Assembly (NCBI RefSeq): GCF_011745365.1
Contig: NW_024468910.1
Span: 3,748,068-3,812,067, forward strand
Origin: Cryphonectria parasitica EP155
Taxonomy: Eukaryota > Ascomycota > Sordariomycetes > Diaporthales > Cryphonectriaceae
Length of the DNA stretch: 64,000 nt
Direction of reading: 5' to 3'
Made by a program: the position numbers and the translations under genes. The notes below the pieces were generated by a model. It did no database searches, was not told the DNA's origin, and was given only the letters and a program-made list of their open reading frames with translations. The number at the start of each line of letters is the position of its first letter. Within the stretch, counting starts at the first letter, position 1. Of this stretch, positions 33,150-46,085 are shown piece after piece.

Positions 33150-33833
33150 GGTGCCCCACCACCACTCGGCCCCTCCTCCTCAATTGTGAGGCAAGCAAGG
33201 TAACGACCCTTGATGTAGTCGTAATGTCGTCATGCCCTAGCGGTATCTATTGTTACCCTAGGAGTTCTTGCCAAGGTGAGAGGATGAATGATGGATTGGG
33301 CCTTGAGTTTACAATGTTATGGGTTGGTACAGTCAGTAATAAATGACAGCTCTCTGATACGCTGTCTGGTGTATCAAGAGTCATGGGAGGAGTTGTCGTT
33401 GAGAGAGAGACCCGGAGACGGTGGTTTACTTATATCCGACGCCCCCCCCCCCCGCCCCTATCAAGAAATACCTTTCGACAACAAGTTGCCCACATGCACA
33501 TTTCACCTTGATTTGAAACAGGATACAGACAGATAGATGGGTGCAAGCTGAACCAGTCATCTTCTATATCAAGATACATTGAATCTTTTGTAGCCTCACT
33601 AATATGTATGATGGATTGGAATAGCAAAGACCTGCTGCTCTACACACAAAAGAAAAATTATGTGAGGCCAAAGGCGAAGCAGCACTACCCACTTTATTCA
33701 ATGCATGATGCCCCCTCAAATTGACACTCAATACCGTTTTGAACACACTCATACAAACTCAAAACAAGTCTCGACAATCCTGCTTCATGGACGAATTTAC
33801 ATACAGCCAATCTTCTCACATTCCCAAGAAATC
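33150..33833. other. Intergenic region
   Basis: This is the 5' flank of the F-box gene and the 3' flank of the dehydrogenase gene. A C run lies at 33443-33456. Nothing else is seen. Confidence 0.55.
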
Positions 33834-35727
33834 TTAGCTGTGCGTAGGCATGGCCACGTCAGCCTTCTGGCTAATAGCATCAGCCGCGCTCCAGAGAGCC
33901 GTGACCGTCTTTAGCTGCGTATAAAAATTGATACCGGGCTTGCCATAGAAAGTACTGGCGCCACCACCCGCAATGCTCTTCTTGTTACCAGTAAAAGAAA
34001 ACATGGGCAGCGGCACGGGAATGGGCACGTTGATACCAACCTGGCCCGCCTCGATGTTGCGCCGGAACGTCTCGGCCGTGGGGCCGCTGCGCGTGAAGAT
34101 GGCCACGCCGTTGCCGTACTCGTTGGCGTTGATCAGGTCCACCGCGTCGTCCAGCGTCTCCACGTTGAGGCACACCAGCACAGGGCCGAAGATCTCCTCG
34201 CGGTAGCACTTCATGTCCTTGGTGACGTTGGTGATGATGGTCGGCGCAACCCAGTTGCCGTCAGGGTACTTGGCGGGCTTGAAACCGCGCCCGTCCAGCA
34301 ACACCGTGGCGCCCTCCTCCTCGGCCGAGGCAATCAGCGCTTCGATGCGCGCCTTGCTCTCGGGCGAGATGACGGGGCCCAGGTCGGCGCCCTCCTCAAA
34401 TCCACCGTTCACGTTGAGGGCCTTGGCCCGCTCCGCCAGTTCCGGCAGCCACTCCTTGGTCTCGCCCACCATGACCAGCGTTGACAGCGCCATGCACCGC
34501 TGGCCCGCCGCGCCGAAGGCAGCCCCCACCACGGCGTTGAGGAACTGGTTCTTGTTGCAGTCGGGCAGGACAGCGGCGTGGTTCTTGGCGCCCAGGTTGG
34601 CCTGCACGCGCTTCCCGTTGGCCGAGCCTCGGGAGAAGATGTACTCGCCGGCCTTGTTGCCGCCCACAAACGAGATGGCCTTGATGGCAGGGTGGTCGAG
34701 GAGGAAGTTGACGGTGCGGTGGGCCCCGTGCACAATGTTGATCACACCGGGCGGGAACCCGGCCTTTTGCGTCAGCTCCGCGAGGATCATGGCCGCGCCA
34801 GGGTCGCGCTCCGAGGGCTTGAGCACGAGCGTGTTGCCCGTGACTGTGGCGATGGGAATGCACCAGAGGGGAATCATGGCAGGGAAATCTTTTGATCATC
34901 CAAAGGATACCACTGGTCAGTACTCTCTCTTTCTCTCTCTGTGTGTGTGTGTCTGTCTGTCTGTCTGTCTCTCCCCTTTGGGTTCTTCTCTCAGAGGGAT
35001 TAAAAGACTCACTAAAAGGGCAGATGGCGGCCGTGACACCCAGCGGCTCCCGGTACGTTCTCGTCTCCATGTCCTTGGCAACCTCCAGCAGCTCCCCCTT
35101 CAGCAGCTCAGGAGCGCCACACGCCGCCTCGGCAACCTGCAGCCCCCGCAGCACATCACCCCTGGCATCAGCAAAGGTCTTGCCCTGCTCCAGCGTGATG
35201 CTCGCGGCCAGGCGGTCCCAGTTCTCGCGGATGAGAGCGACAAACTTGAACATGATCTGCTGCCGCGCGAGGACGCTCATGTTCCGCCAGGCGGGGAACG
35301 CCTTCTCCGCGCTCGAGACGGCGGCCTCGAGCTCGGCATCTGTCATCTGCGGCACCCGGGTCACCAGGTTGTTGGTGGCTGGGTCGTACAGCGTGATGTG
35401 CTGGTCCGCAGCCGACGGCCGGAACTCGTTGTTCAGGAAGTAAGGCGTGTTGGTCACCTCGGCGATCTTCTCATGGGTCGTAGGGTAGGACGTGGCCGTG
35501 GATGCGAGGGCAGGGTTGAGGTGTGCCGCTGTGGCGTGTATTCTCCTCACGGCGCCCGAGGACGACGACGACGAGGGCGTCATTCTGCTGGCGCTGTAGA
35601 CGGACGGAGCCGCAGGAGAGGACCACGAGGAGAGGAGAGGGAGACCTGACCTGCTACGGCCTGCCGTTGCTGCCTGGGAGGAGCGAGCTGCGCTGGCAGA
35701 AACGCTGCTGGATAATAAACGGCGCAT
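33834..35727 (-). CDS. Methylmalonate-semialdehyde dehydrogenase (acylating), mitochondrial
   Basis: Two exons (35727-35013, 34888-33834) give 589 residues. The 124-nt intron is phase 1, has a GTGAGT donor, and joins AAICPF to NFPAMIPLW. The family is identified by FVGGNKAGEYIF, the catalytic cysteine C370 in AAGQRCMALS, and the C-terminal GINFYTQLKTVT block. It converts methylmalonate or malonate semialdehyde to propionyl- or acetyl-CoA in valine and pyrimidine catabolism in the mitochondrial matrix. The first roughly 75 residues are Ser/Arg-rich without acidic residues, a good mitochondrial presequence. The start is the ATG at 35727; further upstream codons in frame are probably leader. The intron carries a GT plus CTGT microsatellite at about 34923-34972. 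Confidence 0.95.
34923..34972. repeat. Compound CT/GT/CTGT microsatellite inside the dehydrogenase intron
   Basis: A CT run, then GT, then four or more CTGT units, lying wholly inside the only intron of the methylmalonate-semialdehyde dehydrogenase gene. Length change here would alter intron length but not coding sequence. Confidence 0.85.
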
Positions 35728-36821
35728 TGGGTCCAACCTCCGTGATGAGAAAAGCAGGACGGGATAGAAGGAGGGTAAAGATGAGGGGTAAATCAACCAA
35801 AGGGCACAATATCGACAACAGGTTCCCTCTCGATTTGCTTCACAATGTCGAAGCAGTAGAGGCTGAACCAGAAAAGGTCAACAAGTGAGAGGACAGCGAG
35901 TAGAGAACGAAGATTAAACACAATGTGCTGGCTAAGAAAGGTCCACGAGAAGGACAGAGCAAGTGCGGGTCGTCGATCGTGGCAACAACCGCAGCAGCGA
36001 AGCACCCCTCCCTCTTTCCTTCCCATCTCCAAATTATGCGGGGAGACAAGGGGAAACTCGACGACTTACCCCACATATCCCGGCCGCACATGAGCCAGTC
36101 CTGTGCCGCCAATTGCCGGTTTAGGGTCTGCCCCGGATATACATGCCCAAGAAGAAGAAAAGAAAATGAACAGAATTCTCCTATCAGTTCAGTTGCGTAA
36201 TGACATTGACAATAAATGAGACATGCTGGCACATATGGACATGGCTGGGGCTCTTGAGCCAGTCCAATCGTGGTCTCTGCTGCCGGGAGTGAAGCACGGG
36301 GAATTTAATGAGGCTAGGAAGACCGGAGCAAGATAGTGAAAATGTATGTCTGGATGTACTTTCCGAATATGGCCATACTAATGCACATGGTATGTGCGTA
36401 TGGCCACGGTCGAGTACTGCGATTGCGCTGCCTAGTGTGCCTCACGTCGGGCGCAGGCTTAGCCGTACATTCATCCATCATCATCATCATCATCATCATC
36501 AGAGGTCTCAAGTAGCAGTAGAGACTCGGCTCAATTCCTCGCGACAAACAACTACGGAGGACACACGCGTACAAAGTTTGGAAAAAGAGTCCGTATTTCC
36601 TGCGATACCTAAAAAATACACACCTGCTACGCCGTGCTCAGACCCTGCCCTGTGCGAAAGAAAAGTATCCCGTTTTTTTGCTGCTTTACTGTTGTGCTTT
36701 CCCAATTTGTCAAGACCTTCAGAGGTATAAGCACCGCCTTATCTTTAGTCTCCTTCGACAGTATTCCCCCTCCAATGATCCATCAATCCCTCCCAAGCCT
36801 TCCCGGCTTCACCTTGTCAAC
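35728..36821. other. Intergenic region with ATC triplet repeat
   Basis: This is the 5' flank of the dehydrogenase gene and the 3' flank of the calnexin gene. An ATC triplet repeat of about eight units lies at 36477-36501. No coding sequence is supported. Confidence 0.6.
36477..36501. repeat. ATC triplet microsatellite
   Basis: About eight ATC units between the calnexin gene's 3' end and the dehydrogenase gene's promoter. Confidence 0.9.
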
Positions 36822-38797
36822 CTACGACTGACTTCGGGTGGTGCGCTTGGTGGTGGTGTCCTTGACGGCCTCAGCACCAGAGGAAGCCGCGGCGGCGACC
36901 TTGTCCTTGACCTCAGCCGCCTTGTCCTTGGCGTCAGCGGCCGCCTTCTTGACAGCAGGAGCGGCAGAGCCACCCAGGCTGCTGACAACACCAACAATGA
37001 CGGCAATGACCGTGACAAGGACGGCACCAATACCGCCAGCGACCTCAGGGACGAACTTGATGGCCTCGATGGGGTCCCTCTGGGCGATAGTCAGGAAGAG
37101 ATCCGTCTTCTCCTTGATGAACAGGACGGGGTCGTCCAGGAACTTGAGGTCGTTGGGCGACTTGGGCTTGTCGTCCTTCTTGGGGACCGTGGCCAGCTCC
37201 GCCAGCTGCTCGACAGGGTGCTTCAGGTGGAAGGTCTCGTCGGCGAGCTTGTGGGCGTCCTCGACCGAGTGTCCAATGTAGATGTTGTCAAACAGGATGT
37301 CGCTCTGCATGGTCCAGATCTCGAAGCCAATAGCTCCGATGGGCTCGAAGTTGGCGGGCTTGGTATCGTTGAAGAAGTCGGGGTTCTTGATCTTACGCGG
37401 GGCCCAGACACCCTTGTAGGCGGGGTTGTCAATGAAGGGGGCGGTCCACTTGCCCTTGTAGTCGGGGTTCTTCTTCATGGGCTTGGTCCAGGGGCCACAG
37501 CCCGAGACCTCAGAACACTTGGGGTTGGCCACGGTGGGGGCGATCCAGTCACCGTCCTCCTCATCGTCCCAATCCTCGGGCTTCTGGGCCTCGGGGTCGG
37601 CGATGGTGAGGGGCTCATCGACGAGCCAGTCCTCGGGCATCTCAGCCTCCTCGTCCACAATCTCGAAGGGGGCATCCTCGTCCCAGTCCTCGGGCTTGGT
37701 AGCCTCGGGGTCTGCGATGCGGGCCTCGTCGACCCAGTCCTCAGGCTTCTTGTCCTCAGCATCGTCAATCTCCTCAGGGGGGTTGACAGAGGGAACAAAG
37801 TCCTCGAGGAGGCTGCCCGTCTTGACCTGCTCACCGTTGAGCTCGATGATGAAGGTGTTGTTGGGGTGAACAATGAGGGTGTAGAGCTCGCTGGTCTTGA
37901 CAATGCGGGCAGCGTTGGGAGACTTGACATGCTTCTCCTCGTACTCGCCAGTCTTGGGGTTCTTGTGGTTGAAGATGAAGTGGACCTTGTTGTTGTGACC
38001 ACACTTGTCAGGGCCAAACATGATCACATAGGGGGTGGTGTTGGAGAACTCGTCCTGGTGGAGAGCCTCATTCTCGCGCAGGAGCTTCATGTAGGCACCA
38101 CCGCACTCCAGGCCATCTGTCGAAGAGGGGTTTCAAGTCAGCATCAGGCCAAATGTTAAAGCTGGCAGGGCATGGGATCATTTGGGTCAGAAACATACTC
38201 TGGAGCTTCACCTCGTACTGAACAACAAGAGTCTGATCCTTGGGATCAATCTTCTCGGGGAACTTGGCAGAGATGGCGTGGTGAGCAGCAGGGTTCTTGA
38301 CGACAAGGCCCTTGTCACCCTCCATGCCCTTGAAGACAGTAGGCTCTTCAACAGCCCACTCGCCCACATAGGCCCACTCCTCCTCATCCTTGCCAGTGTC
38401 CTTCATGTCCTTCTTGGCGTGGGAAGGCTTCCATCGCTGGTCCCAGTCATCGGTGAACTGCTCAAGGAAGGGTGCTTTGATGGTAGTGGGCTAGATGATA
38501 CAAGTTACACGGTCAGCTTTCTGTCTGGCCTACACTGTTGGTCGATCTGTCTGGCTGCTCGCCCGCTGTAGTGTAGAGGGTCACAGCGCCATTTGCGCGC
38601 TGGTTGTGGGATGAGGCAGTTCTGAAGGGGGTTGGACATTGGAGGTCTTTGCTTACTGTGAAGGTGGGCAGAGAGGCATCAACAGTGGAAGACTCAGCAG
38701 CAGAAGAGGAGCTCTCGTCGCCAAGTGGCTTCTGCGCCTCATCAGCAGCAGCGCCATAGGCCAGGACGGCCGCAGCAATGAAAGGTGTGAACCTCAT
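36822..38797 (-). CDS. Calnexin, ER membrane lectin chaperone
   Basis: Three exons (38797-38657, 38490-38199, 38116-36822) give 575 residues. A signal peptide ([15 protein letters not shown]) opens the protein. The lectin domain includes [20 protein letters not shown] and [10 protein letters not shown]. The P-domain carries four copies of the acidic PEDW motif followed by the second-motif repeats ([16 protein letters not shown]). A lectin-domain return block ([19 protein letters not shown]) follows, then one transmembrane helix ([18 protein letters not shown]). The cytosolic tail is rich in Lys and Ala. Calnexin holds monoglucosylated glycoproteins in the ER folding cycle with Ca2+. The introns are 166 and 82 nt. 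Structure and length are normal for ascomycetes. Confidence 0.96.
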
Positions 38798-40266
38798 GGT
38801 GATGATGGCTGCTGTTGACGTTGTGGTAGGAAGTCTTGTCGGGTGCGCTAATCAATAGGTGATTTTGATCAGACAAGAAAGTTTCCCTCCTTTGTGTGCA
38901 GACAAGAAGACCTGTCCTGGACAAGAGACAGGTGTGGAAGGAAATTGGCTGAGGAAGGAATAAAGAAAAAGGATGCTGCTCCCAGAGCTTGAGGAGGGGA
39001 GAAGTAGAGACGGGTGTGAGGAGTCAATCAACAACAAAGTGCTGGAGAATGAAGTTGGACTGGATTTATCCTCGGGGTTCAAGGCGTCGCGGGTAGAAAA
39101 AAGGACACGCTGGCGGTTGAAGCTCCCCAAAAATTCAATGCTACAACAGCTCCAACCTTCCCCCCTCCGGCCGAGGAGCAGGGATCATGATGCTATGAAC
39201 AGGGTGGTCACGGACACTTGGGTGGCCACTGCATTATTGAGTGCGGGGATCGATCGGGAGTCCCCTAGCCTAGCAGGTCCCTAATTGAAGGGTAGCCAGT
39301 GAAAAGTGTACAGCCTCTTCAGCGTACGAGACCCCTTCACCAGGGCCACCAATGCACCCAAACACCCTGTGGACCCACCTGGAGAGAACTTCTTGGAAAG
39401 TTCGACGCATACTATGTACATTTCTGTAGCACAGTAATTTCGGGTCAAGCTTCAATGTAACTATCACAGCCTGAAGGGAGAGTTTGCCCAGCAAGGATAA
39501 ACAGATTTATTTTATCCTGCATCTGTGAAATCTGTCCTCAAACATTGGTGACCTACGACTCGTTCACATGCCTCACCATACTTACTGGCATACTGGCTGT
39601 TTCAGATCATCTCCGAGTCAATGGGGTAGAGAGTGTATTATAGCACAATGGCTGCAGACTTCACGTGCTTTTGGAGAGATGAGTGATCCGATAGATTCAG
39701 TACACTATCCTTTCTGCAGCTAATTGGAGACATCCTTGACCATACACTGTAGTACCCAATGAACTGAAGCTGTTTCCTTTCCGTCCACAGACACAAGATG
39801 TCATGTCTTCAGATGCAGATAGACGAGACAGGCTACCAGTGAGATCTAAGGAGGGGAAAGAACAGAATGATACATATTCTGCAAACATAGTATTATGCAC
39901 GAAAGAAAGGAGAAGAAGAAGAAGAAAAATCCAACCGGCAATGACAACATGCCCACGTGTTATGAACAACGTCTCTGCCAAGCTGCCTGCCGAGACATTG
40001 TTTCTCCTACAGTGGAGAGGAATGGAGGGGTTGACACTGGCCATAGTGACGTGGTCCGGTCAGGAGCGGCTCCTATCCCCATAATATTCATGTAGTGCAA
40101 GGGTGACGAGTCAATTCTTCTATCCGCAGGGACAGTTTCATAGTGTTGCAGCTATTCTGCCCCTCCCACGACCGCGAAACTAAATGCCCGGGTGCAACAG
40201 ACCCCGACAAGATTCCTTCAGTCTGAACATCAAACAAGGCGTGGCGAAAGTTTTTGCCGAGACGCA
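38798..40266. other. Intergenic region, divergent promoters
   Basis: This lies between the calnexin gene (minus strand) and the methylthioribulose gene (plus strand), so both promoters are here. Short AG-rich tracts occur at 39904-39930. No gene is seen. Confidence 0.6.
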
Positions 40267-41264
40267 ATGGGCAGCAACAACGACGAGCTCATCCGGTCCA
40301 ACGACCTGGACCACCCCGCCAACCTCATCCCCTCTCTATGCGCAAAGTTCTGGACCTTGGGTTGGGTGACGGGCACAGGCGGCGGCGCCTCGATACGTGA
40401 TGAGTAGGGCCAACCCCTCCTCCGTCCTCGTTGTCGTCGTCCTTTTTTCCTTCCCTCCTGGCCCTGCCAAACCTGCTCCGTAGGGCTGACACTCGTCCTC
40501 CTCCTCCCCAGGGACCTCGTCTACATAGCCCCGTCAGGCGTGCAGAAGGAGCTCATGAAGCCCTCGGACCTCTACGTCCTCTCGCTACCGCAGACCCTCG
40601 AGAAGCACAAGGCCTCCTCCTCCTCCGAGGGCGACGGCCCCATCCGCCCAGGCTCCCGCGTCTACCTGCGCTCCCCACCGGCCTTCAAGCCCTCGCAGTG
40701 CACCCCGCTCTTCCTCAGCGCCTTCACCCGCCGCGGCGCCCGGTGCTGCATCCACACCCACAGCCCATACGCGGTGCTCGTCACCCTCATCCTCGAGCAG
40801 CAGGGCGGCGGCGGCGGTGGCGGCAAGGAGTTCAGCATCAACAACATCGAGCAGATCAAGGGCTTCGCACGGGGTTATCCGCACCGCGAGGTCGGGAACC
40901 TGGGATACCACGACACGCTGCGAATCCCAGTGATAGAGAACACGGCGCACGAGGAGGACCTGACCGAGTTCATGGAGGAGGCCATGGACCGGTATCCGGA
41001 TGCCTATGCCGTGCTGGTGAGGAGGCATGGGGTCTATGTCTGGGGAAACAGTGTTGAGCATGCCAAGACGCAGTGTGAGAGGTATGTGGACTGCTGTCCT
41101 CACCCCTTGGCACGGACGACGTCGAGGATGTGGATCATGTGCTGACTTGATTGTGCTACAGTTTGGACTACCTTTTCCAGCTTGCGGTCGAGATGAAGAA
41201 GCTCGGCATCCCGTGGATCTCAGACATCGAGCCGACGCTGCCTACAAAGTCGATAAAGGAATGA
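40267..41264 (+). CDS. MDE1: Methylthioribulose-1-phosphate dehydratase (methionine salvage)
   Basis: Three exons (40267-40403, 40512-41081, 41162-41264) give 269 residues, with introns of 108 and 80 nt. It belongs to the class II aldolase/adducin fold. The N-terminal block [21 protein letters not shown] is typical of MtnB/Mde1. Zn ligands are seen as the HTH motif in [11 protein letters not shown] and a third His in [24 protein letters not shown] spans intron 1. The enzyme dehydrates 5-methylthioribulose-1-phosphate in the cytosolic 5'-methylthioadenosine salvage cycle. A run of seven glycines ([14 protein letters not shown]) enlarges a surface loop. The C-terminus ([11 protein letters not shown]) is normal. 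Confidence 0.94.
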
Positions 41265-41664
41265 GAAAATTTCTAGACTGTGTTTATTGTGTGGTATGCT
41301 TGCACCAACCCCGCTGCCCAGCCTCGGCCTTCCGATGTAGAGAGGGGGAGAACGAAAGATTGATACAAGCATTCGTCCTCCTTGGTAAGCCCTGCTTCCT
41401 GGAGTTATACGTGCACCGAAAGTCTCAAGCGGGACTGATTGTAGAAGATTTATGAGACCAAACATTGGTCTCATTAATTCCAAGACGTTTGGGTATATGT
41501 ATAATTTTTTTTCGCTCTCCGATGCTATTCTCATTGCGTTAATTACCGGTACTTTTGTACCAATTTCTCATAACCGATACCCAATACCCCGTTCCGTCCC
41601 AAATTTGCTTCATCATTATCAAATACCCAAATCCCTAGGAGAGGGAAGCACCTTCTCAACGCAT
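41265..41664. other. Short intergenic region, convergent 3' flanks
   Basis: The methylthioribulose gene (plus strand) and the GPI-protein gene (minus strand) converge here. The short inverted pair GAGACCAAACATTGGTCTC at 41454-41472 is a near-perfect palindrome with a 3-base loop and may mark transcript ends (inference). Confidence 0.5.
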
Positions 41665-42323
41665 CTACAAGGCCATGAAGGCAGCCAGCAGGCCAAAGAG
41701 GCTTGCACCGGTGACACCAACGCGGATGGCATCGGCAGCGCTGCTTGTGGAGGAGGACGAAGACGAGGAAGAGGTGGCGGTGCTGGTGCCAGAAGCGGAG
41801 GAGCCGCTGTCCGAGGTGCCAGATGCGGTACCCGTGGCGGAGGCAGAGGCGGCAGTGCCGGTAGAGCCAGAGGTGCCAGTCGCACCGGCCAGGGTGCCGG
41901 TAGAGGTGAAGTAGTTATCGTTGATGCAGTCCTGGACGCATTCGCCGTAGGCAGTGTTGTCGGCGGCGGTGCCGTTGCCTTGGTTGCAGTTGGCGACGCA
42001 CTCGGTGGTGGCGTTCACCTGCGAGCCCGAGGGGGAAGGGACCTGCACCGGGGGAGGGGGGGGATTGGGTTAGCGACTTTGTAGGCTGTTTTGAGGGGGT
42101 TTGACGGTCTCTGTTCACTTACAGCAATGCACTTGGCCTGGCAGGTCACATCGCCAGCATCACAGGCCTTAAGGCAGGCAGCCTCGGAAGACTGGGCGGC
42201 GGTGAGGGAGGTCGAGCTGGTTGCAGAGGAAACAGTGGTGGTGGTGGCGGCGGTGCTGCTGTCCGAGCTCTGGGCACTGGCGAGGATGGCAAAGGCGCCA
42301 ACGAGGAAGGTAGCGAAACGCAT
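41665..42323 (-). CDS. Small secreted Cys-containing GPI-anchored protein
   Basis: Two exons (42323-42123, 42042-41665) joined across an 80-nt intron give 192 residues. A signal peptide (FATFLVGAFAILASA) is followed by a Ser/Thr-rich stretch. A short domain with regularly placed cysteines follows (CLKACDAGDVTCQAKC before the intron; CVANCNQGN and CVQDCINDNY after it). The C-terminal half is a long Ser/Thr/Ala/Gly region ending in a hydrophobic tail (GASLFGLLAAFMAL), the mark of a GPI-anchored wall protein. The eight cysteines come as C-x3-C pairs, unlike the CFEM pattern. Such proteins are common in filamentous ascomycetes with unknown roles. Confidence 0.82.
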
Positions 42324-45233
42324 CTTGAATGGTGTTGTTTTTTCGAAGGTGTAATTATAAGAGGAGGAGAAATATTCCTTGCGAGGAAGACAAATAAGGG
42401 TGTTAAGCGAGTGTAGATGAAAGAGAACAAGCCTCGTACACAACAATTAATACACTAGATAAAGTAAACGAGAGGGTTTACTTAGCAGAGAGAGAAGACA
42501 GGTCAAGAAGAAAAGGAAAAAAACAAGACAAGAAGTAAACGAGCGTGAGAGGCAGGAAGGGTCGGCCTCTTTTAAATGGGTGTTGGATCACGCATGGATC
42601 TCACATGGCTGGGTTCCCGCTGCGTCCTCCTCTTCATTAGTACATACTACTATGGTACTATAATGAATAAATGAAAGCCCAAGGGGGGTCGGTCTGGGGA
42701 GGATCCACACGCGCCACTGCATGTCTATTGTGAGAGGTCACTCACTCTATTGCCTCTCTTCTTCTGTCTCTTTCAACGCCAGATTCCTCCTGTTCCCTTC
42801 CCCTTCCCACCCCCCTTCCTTGTCCCCCTTTTCCCTCTCTGAAGTATATTATGAACCCTCTTACTACCTTGACCCTTTTCTTCTTTACAGCACCGTTCCC
42901 TGCCATCTGGGATCAGGAGCCAAGAGACAAGGAAAAACGCCATCTATTCATCCTCCTCCATTCTTGCCTCCCCCCCCCCCTGGTCTATTTCTTTTTATTT
43001 TCCTTGGCTCCCCCTCCCCCCCGCCTTCCAGCCCGGGCGGATCTCGTTTAGACGTTACAAGCCCAGTGGCACCGTAGCCCCGAGAAGGCTCTAGAACCGT
43101 TTCTGGTATGGTCATCGGGCCCTCGGCCAACCAGAGCTTGTGGACGGGTGGCGGCTCATGCAGAAGCCTACACAAGTAGAGCTGTGAGGCTCGTGTTCGA
43201 CGGGATCTTTTGTCATAGTATGCATGCACCTCCCTTCAATCCATTGTATTGTGAATGTCACGCGGGCTCTACTGTGTCGTAACGAGTCCCTTCTACCATA
43301 CATAGTACACAGACCGGAGGCTTCTTTTTCCCTCTTTTTTTCTTCTTTCTTTCTTTCTTTCGGGCATGACCTCATTGGGCAGCATGATCATTTGAGAAAG
43401 ATTCAAGGAAGCACTGGATTCTCTGTGGGGATTTTTCCTTTCTTTCAATTCCTTCTCTTCCCCAGAGGTGGACCCAGAGAAAAGGATCTGCATTGGAAAA
43501 TCCGGGAGGAGGATTAAATTTCAATACTACACAGTACCAGTAGAAATCTCATATGCCCAGCCAGCCAGTCAGCTCGGCTCGCCGCCCCTTGTTCCAAGGC
43601 GGGCAGACACAAATTCCCACTGTATTGACCTTGTCGATCATAGGGGTAACCTTAAAATTAGTGATATGCTGGGCCGATGGGCACTGGTCAGGGCGCCACT
43701 TTTGGTAGGTGTCGGCCAAGCTTGCCCCCAGAAGAAACCTGGGTGGTCCAATCTCCGTCCTGCCGTCCAGCGCAGTCAGTGCTTACCTACCCTTCCCAAT
43801 ATTGAGATGTGGTAGTAATCAAATAATCAAAAAGAGACAAAGAAGAAGAAGCCAGATTGGGTGTCTGTTACTGCTTACTGGGCGTTTATTCCACGACACA
43901 CTGAAGATATTAAGGGGTAGAGTGGAAAGGAAGAGACAATCATGAGAGAGGTCAGTTGAGGCCCAATCCTCGTCGGCTCCGATGCACCTTTTCTGCCCCC
44001 CCCCCCCCCAAACGACCCTCTTTTTTTCCCATCTTCTTCAACACCATGGCATCAACTCATCACCCACAAAATCTCGGACCACTTCCTGGCGGTCCATCCC
44101 ATCCATTCCCCCAGACTTGTTTCCCCCGGATCCACTGTGACGATGATGTGTTCACTGCACTTGTCCCTCGCTTCGGCTTCTCTCCACTGGCCACTTGTCC
44201 CTTGTCCTCCCTCCCCTTCCGTCGTGCGATCCTAGCCAGAACCCGCCTGCCACGTATGTATTATAGGAAGCAGGTTCCCCCAGCTGCAGAAGAAAGGCAA
44301 AAAGGAAGAGACATTGACCGACTTTAGAAGAGGGGGGCGTGTGGCCATGACTCTCCTTTGAATGTCATGGGAGTGTGTGTTTTGCGCCCTCTCCTTGCGG
44401 ATACGAAGGGTACATGAGAATTTGTACTAGAAAGGTGACTTGGACTGATTCACACCCCCCCCCCTTCTTTCTCTTCAGGGGCTTGGAATGGAGGGGGGTC
44501 TCGGGGCATAGAGCGGATGGACGCGCCCTTGATTGACTGCTGCTAAAATTGTGACCACACCTGCAGGCAACCTGCAGGCAGGCATATACTATGTACACAC
44601 CCACACCCACACACACACACTCTCTCTCTCCCTCTCCTTTCTCTCCTTCTCTTTACATAATGTGTGTGTGTGTGTCTCATGCACAAATTCTAGCCAAGAT
44701 CCTACAATCAAATCCGGTTGGTGCAGTTCGGGCGGGTGCTTGCATTGGCGCTGGTGAAGTACGAGAAACCAAAAACACGAGAGAGGGTCACGTGGGATTT
44801 TTGTTTCTCTCTTCCAGCTGCTGCCTGCCACCTGCCGCTGTTTTATACGGTCTGTCTAGGGCTGGCGCTCAGTATATCGTAATCTTCTCGATTCTTCTCT
44901 GCTATTGTGTGAATCAGATCGGCGAGGTGCTGGTGCGTCAATTTCACAGTCCTGACGTAGCATCAACGCCGAGGAAGACAAAGGACCTGCAGGCCTTTAT
45001 GTCGGTGTCACGACAGCTCTGCTTGTTATTCCCAAAGGAAAGATGTTTTCGATTGCTCTCTCTCCCTCACTCTCTCCCAAATCTGCTTATGATATCTCGC
45101 AATAACATACAGAATGGGTCCTAGGAACAAGGCCAGGCTACTATGCAACAGTCCATGGGCGGTACAGCACCATCCAGGTCTGTGTCACTTCACAGCATCA
45201 CCATTTTCAGATACCGCGACGCCCTAACCACAT
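42324..45233. other. Large intergenic region with simple repeats
   Basis: I see no supported gene in 2.9 kb. It holds C runs at about 42970-42980, 43998-44010 and 44456-44464, a CA/CT compound repeat at about 44597-44632 and a GT repeat at about 44659-44676. A 93-codon frame beginning with a good-context ATG at 44046 was considered and rejected. Confidence 0.5.
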
Positions 45234-46085
45234 CTACCATGGCACCGTCCCGTCAACATCAGTAAAGGTATTCGTCTCTCCGTCCGGTCCCAAGGTCGCC
45301 AGCCGACACGCATTTATTGCGCCATGCTCCGCCGGCAACGAACCCGCGTAAGAATCTAAGCACAGGGAGGATTGTTTAGCATTTACTCTTGTAGTGACAT
45401 CTCCAGACAAGAGGCATCATGTGCCGGAAGAGGGGTGAAATGCGATTGACGGGTTGGACGTACTCAGGTTTGTCGCACAATGACCGGGGCAGCAGATGTT
45501 GATCTTCCAGTCGTCCTTCCCGTCGAACTTTGCTGAGTAGAACAACCCCAGCATGGTCATAGCCGTCTTGGAGAGGGTGTAGGGCCACCACGGAAGCTTT
45601 CTGCTCTGCTCGTTGGTGGCTTTGAAGGTTAGGGAACCAATGCTGGAGGACATGAATATGATGCGTTTCGTGAGGGTGGATTTCTCAAGCAGCGGGATAA
45701 AGTTCTCCGTGACAACCTGAGTGCCGGCGACGTTTGTGTTGTAGATGTCGAGGTACTCTGCGCGGACACTATTGGGCTTGCCGTCGGCTGCCTTGGGCGC
45801 GCTCGATATACCGGCATTGTTGATGAGGACGTCGATATGCCCGTGTTTCCCGCTCACCGTCTGGGCCGCCGCTTCGATGGACTCATCCGAGTTCACGTCC
45901 AGTATGAGGGGCTCGACAGACAGGCCCTGGGACGCAAGCTTCTGGGCTGCCTCTTCAATCGCCTCCTTCCTGCGTCCGGCCATGATGATGTGGTAGTCCT
46001 TCTGGTCCGTGGCAAGTTTCTTGGAAATCTCAAAACCCAGGCCCTGGTTGGCACCGGTAATGAGCACGATGGTCTTGCCAGTCAT
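45234..46085 (-). CDS. Short-chain dehydrogenase/reductase, classical type
   Basis: Two exons (46085-45464, 45355-45234) give 247 residues. The intron of 108 nt is phase 1 and joins the end of PGHCATNL to NSYAGSLPAEHGA. Visible motifs are TGANQGLG for cofactor binding, NNAGI, the catalytic SSS in IIFMSSSIGS, and YTLSK with the catalytic Y and K. The short N-terminus and the motif spacing resemble carbonyl-reductase-like SDRs, which use NADPH on ketones and quinones; the substrate is unknown. The first in-frame ATG at 46085 starts right before the beta-1 strand. Without the second exon the protein would end abruptly after the substrate loop. Confidence 0.9.

Noticed and set aside
41454..41472. 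Small palindrome read as a bacterial-type terminator
   Set aside because: The window is eukaryotic; at most it could help shape transcript ends.
44046..44327. 93-codon frame starting at an ATG in good context
   Set aside because: No motif, no signal peptide and a C-run-rich surrounding; chance frame is more likely.
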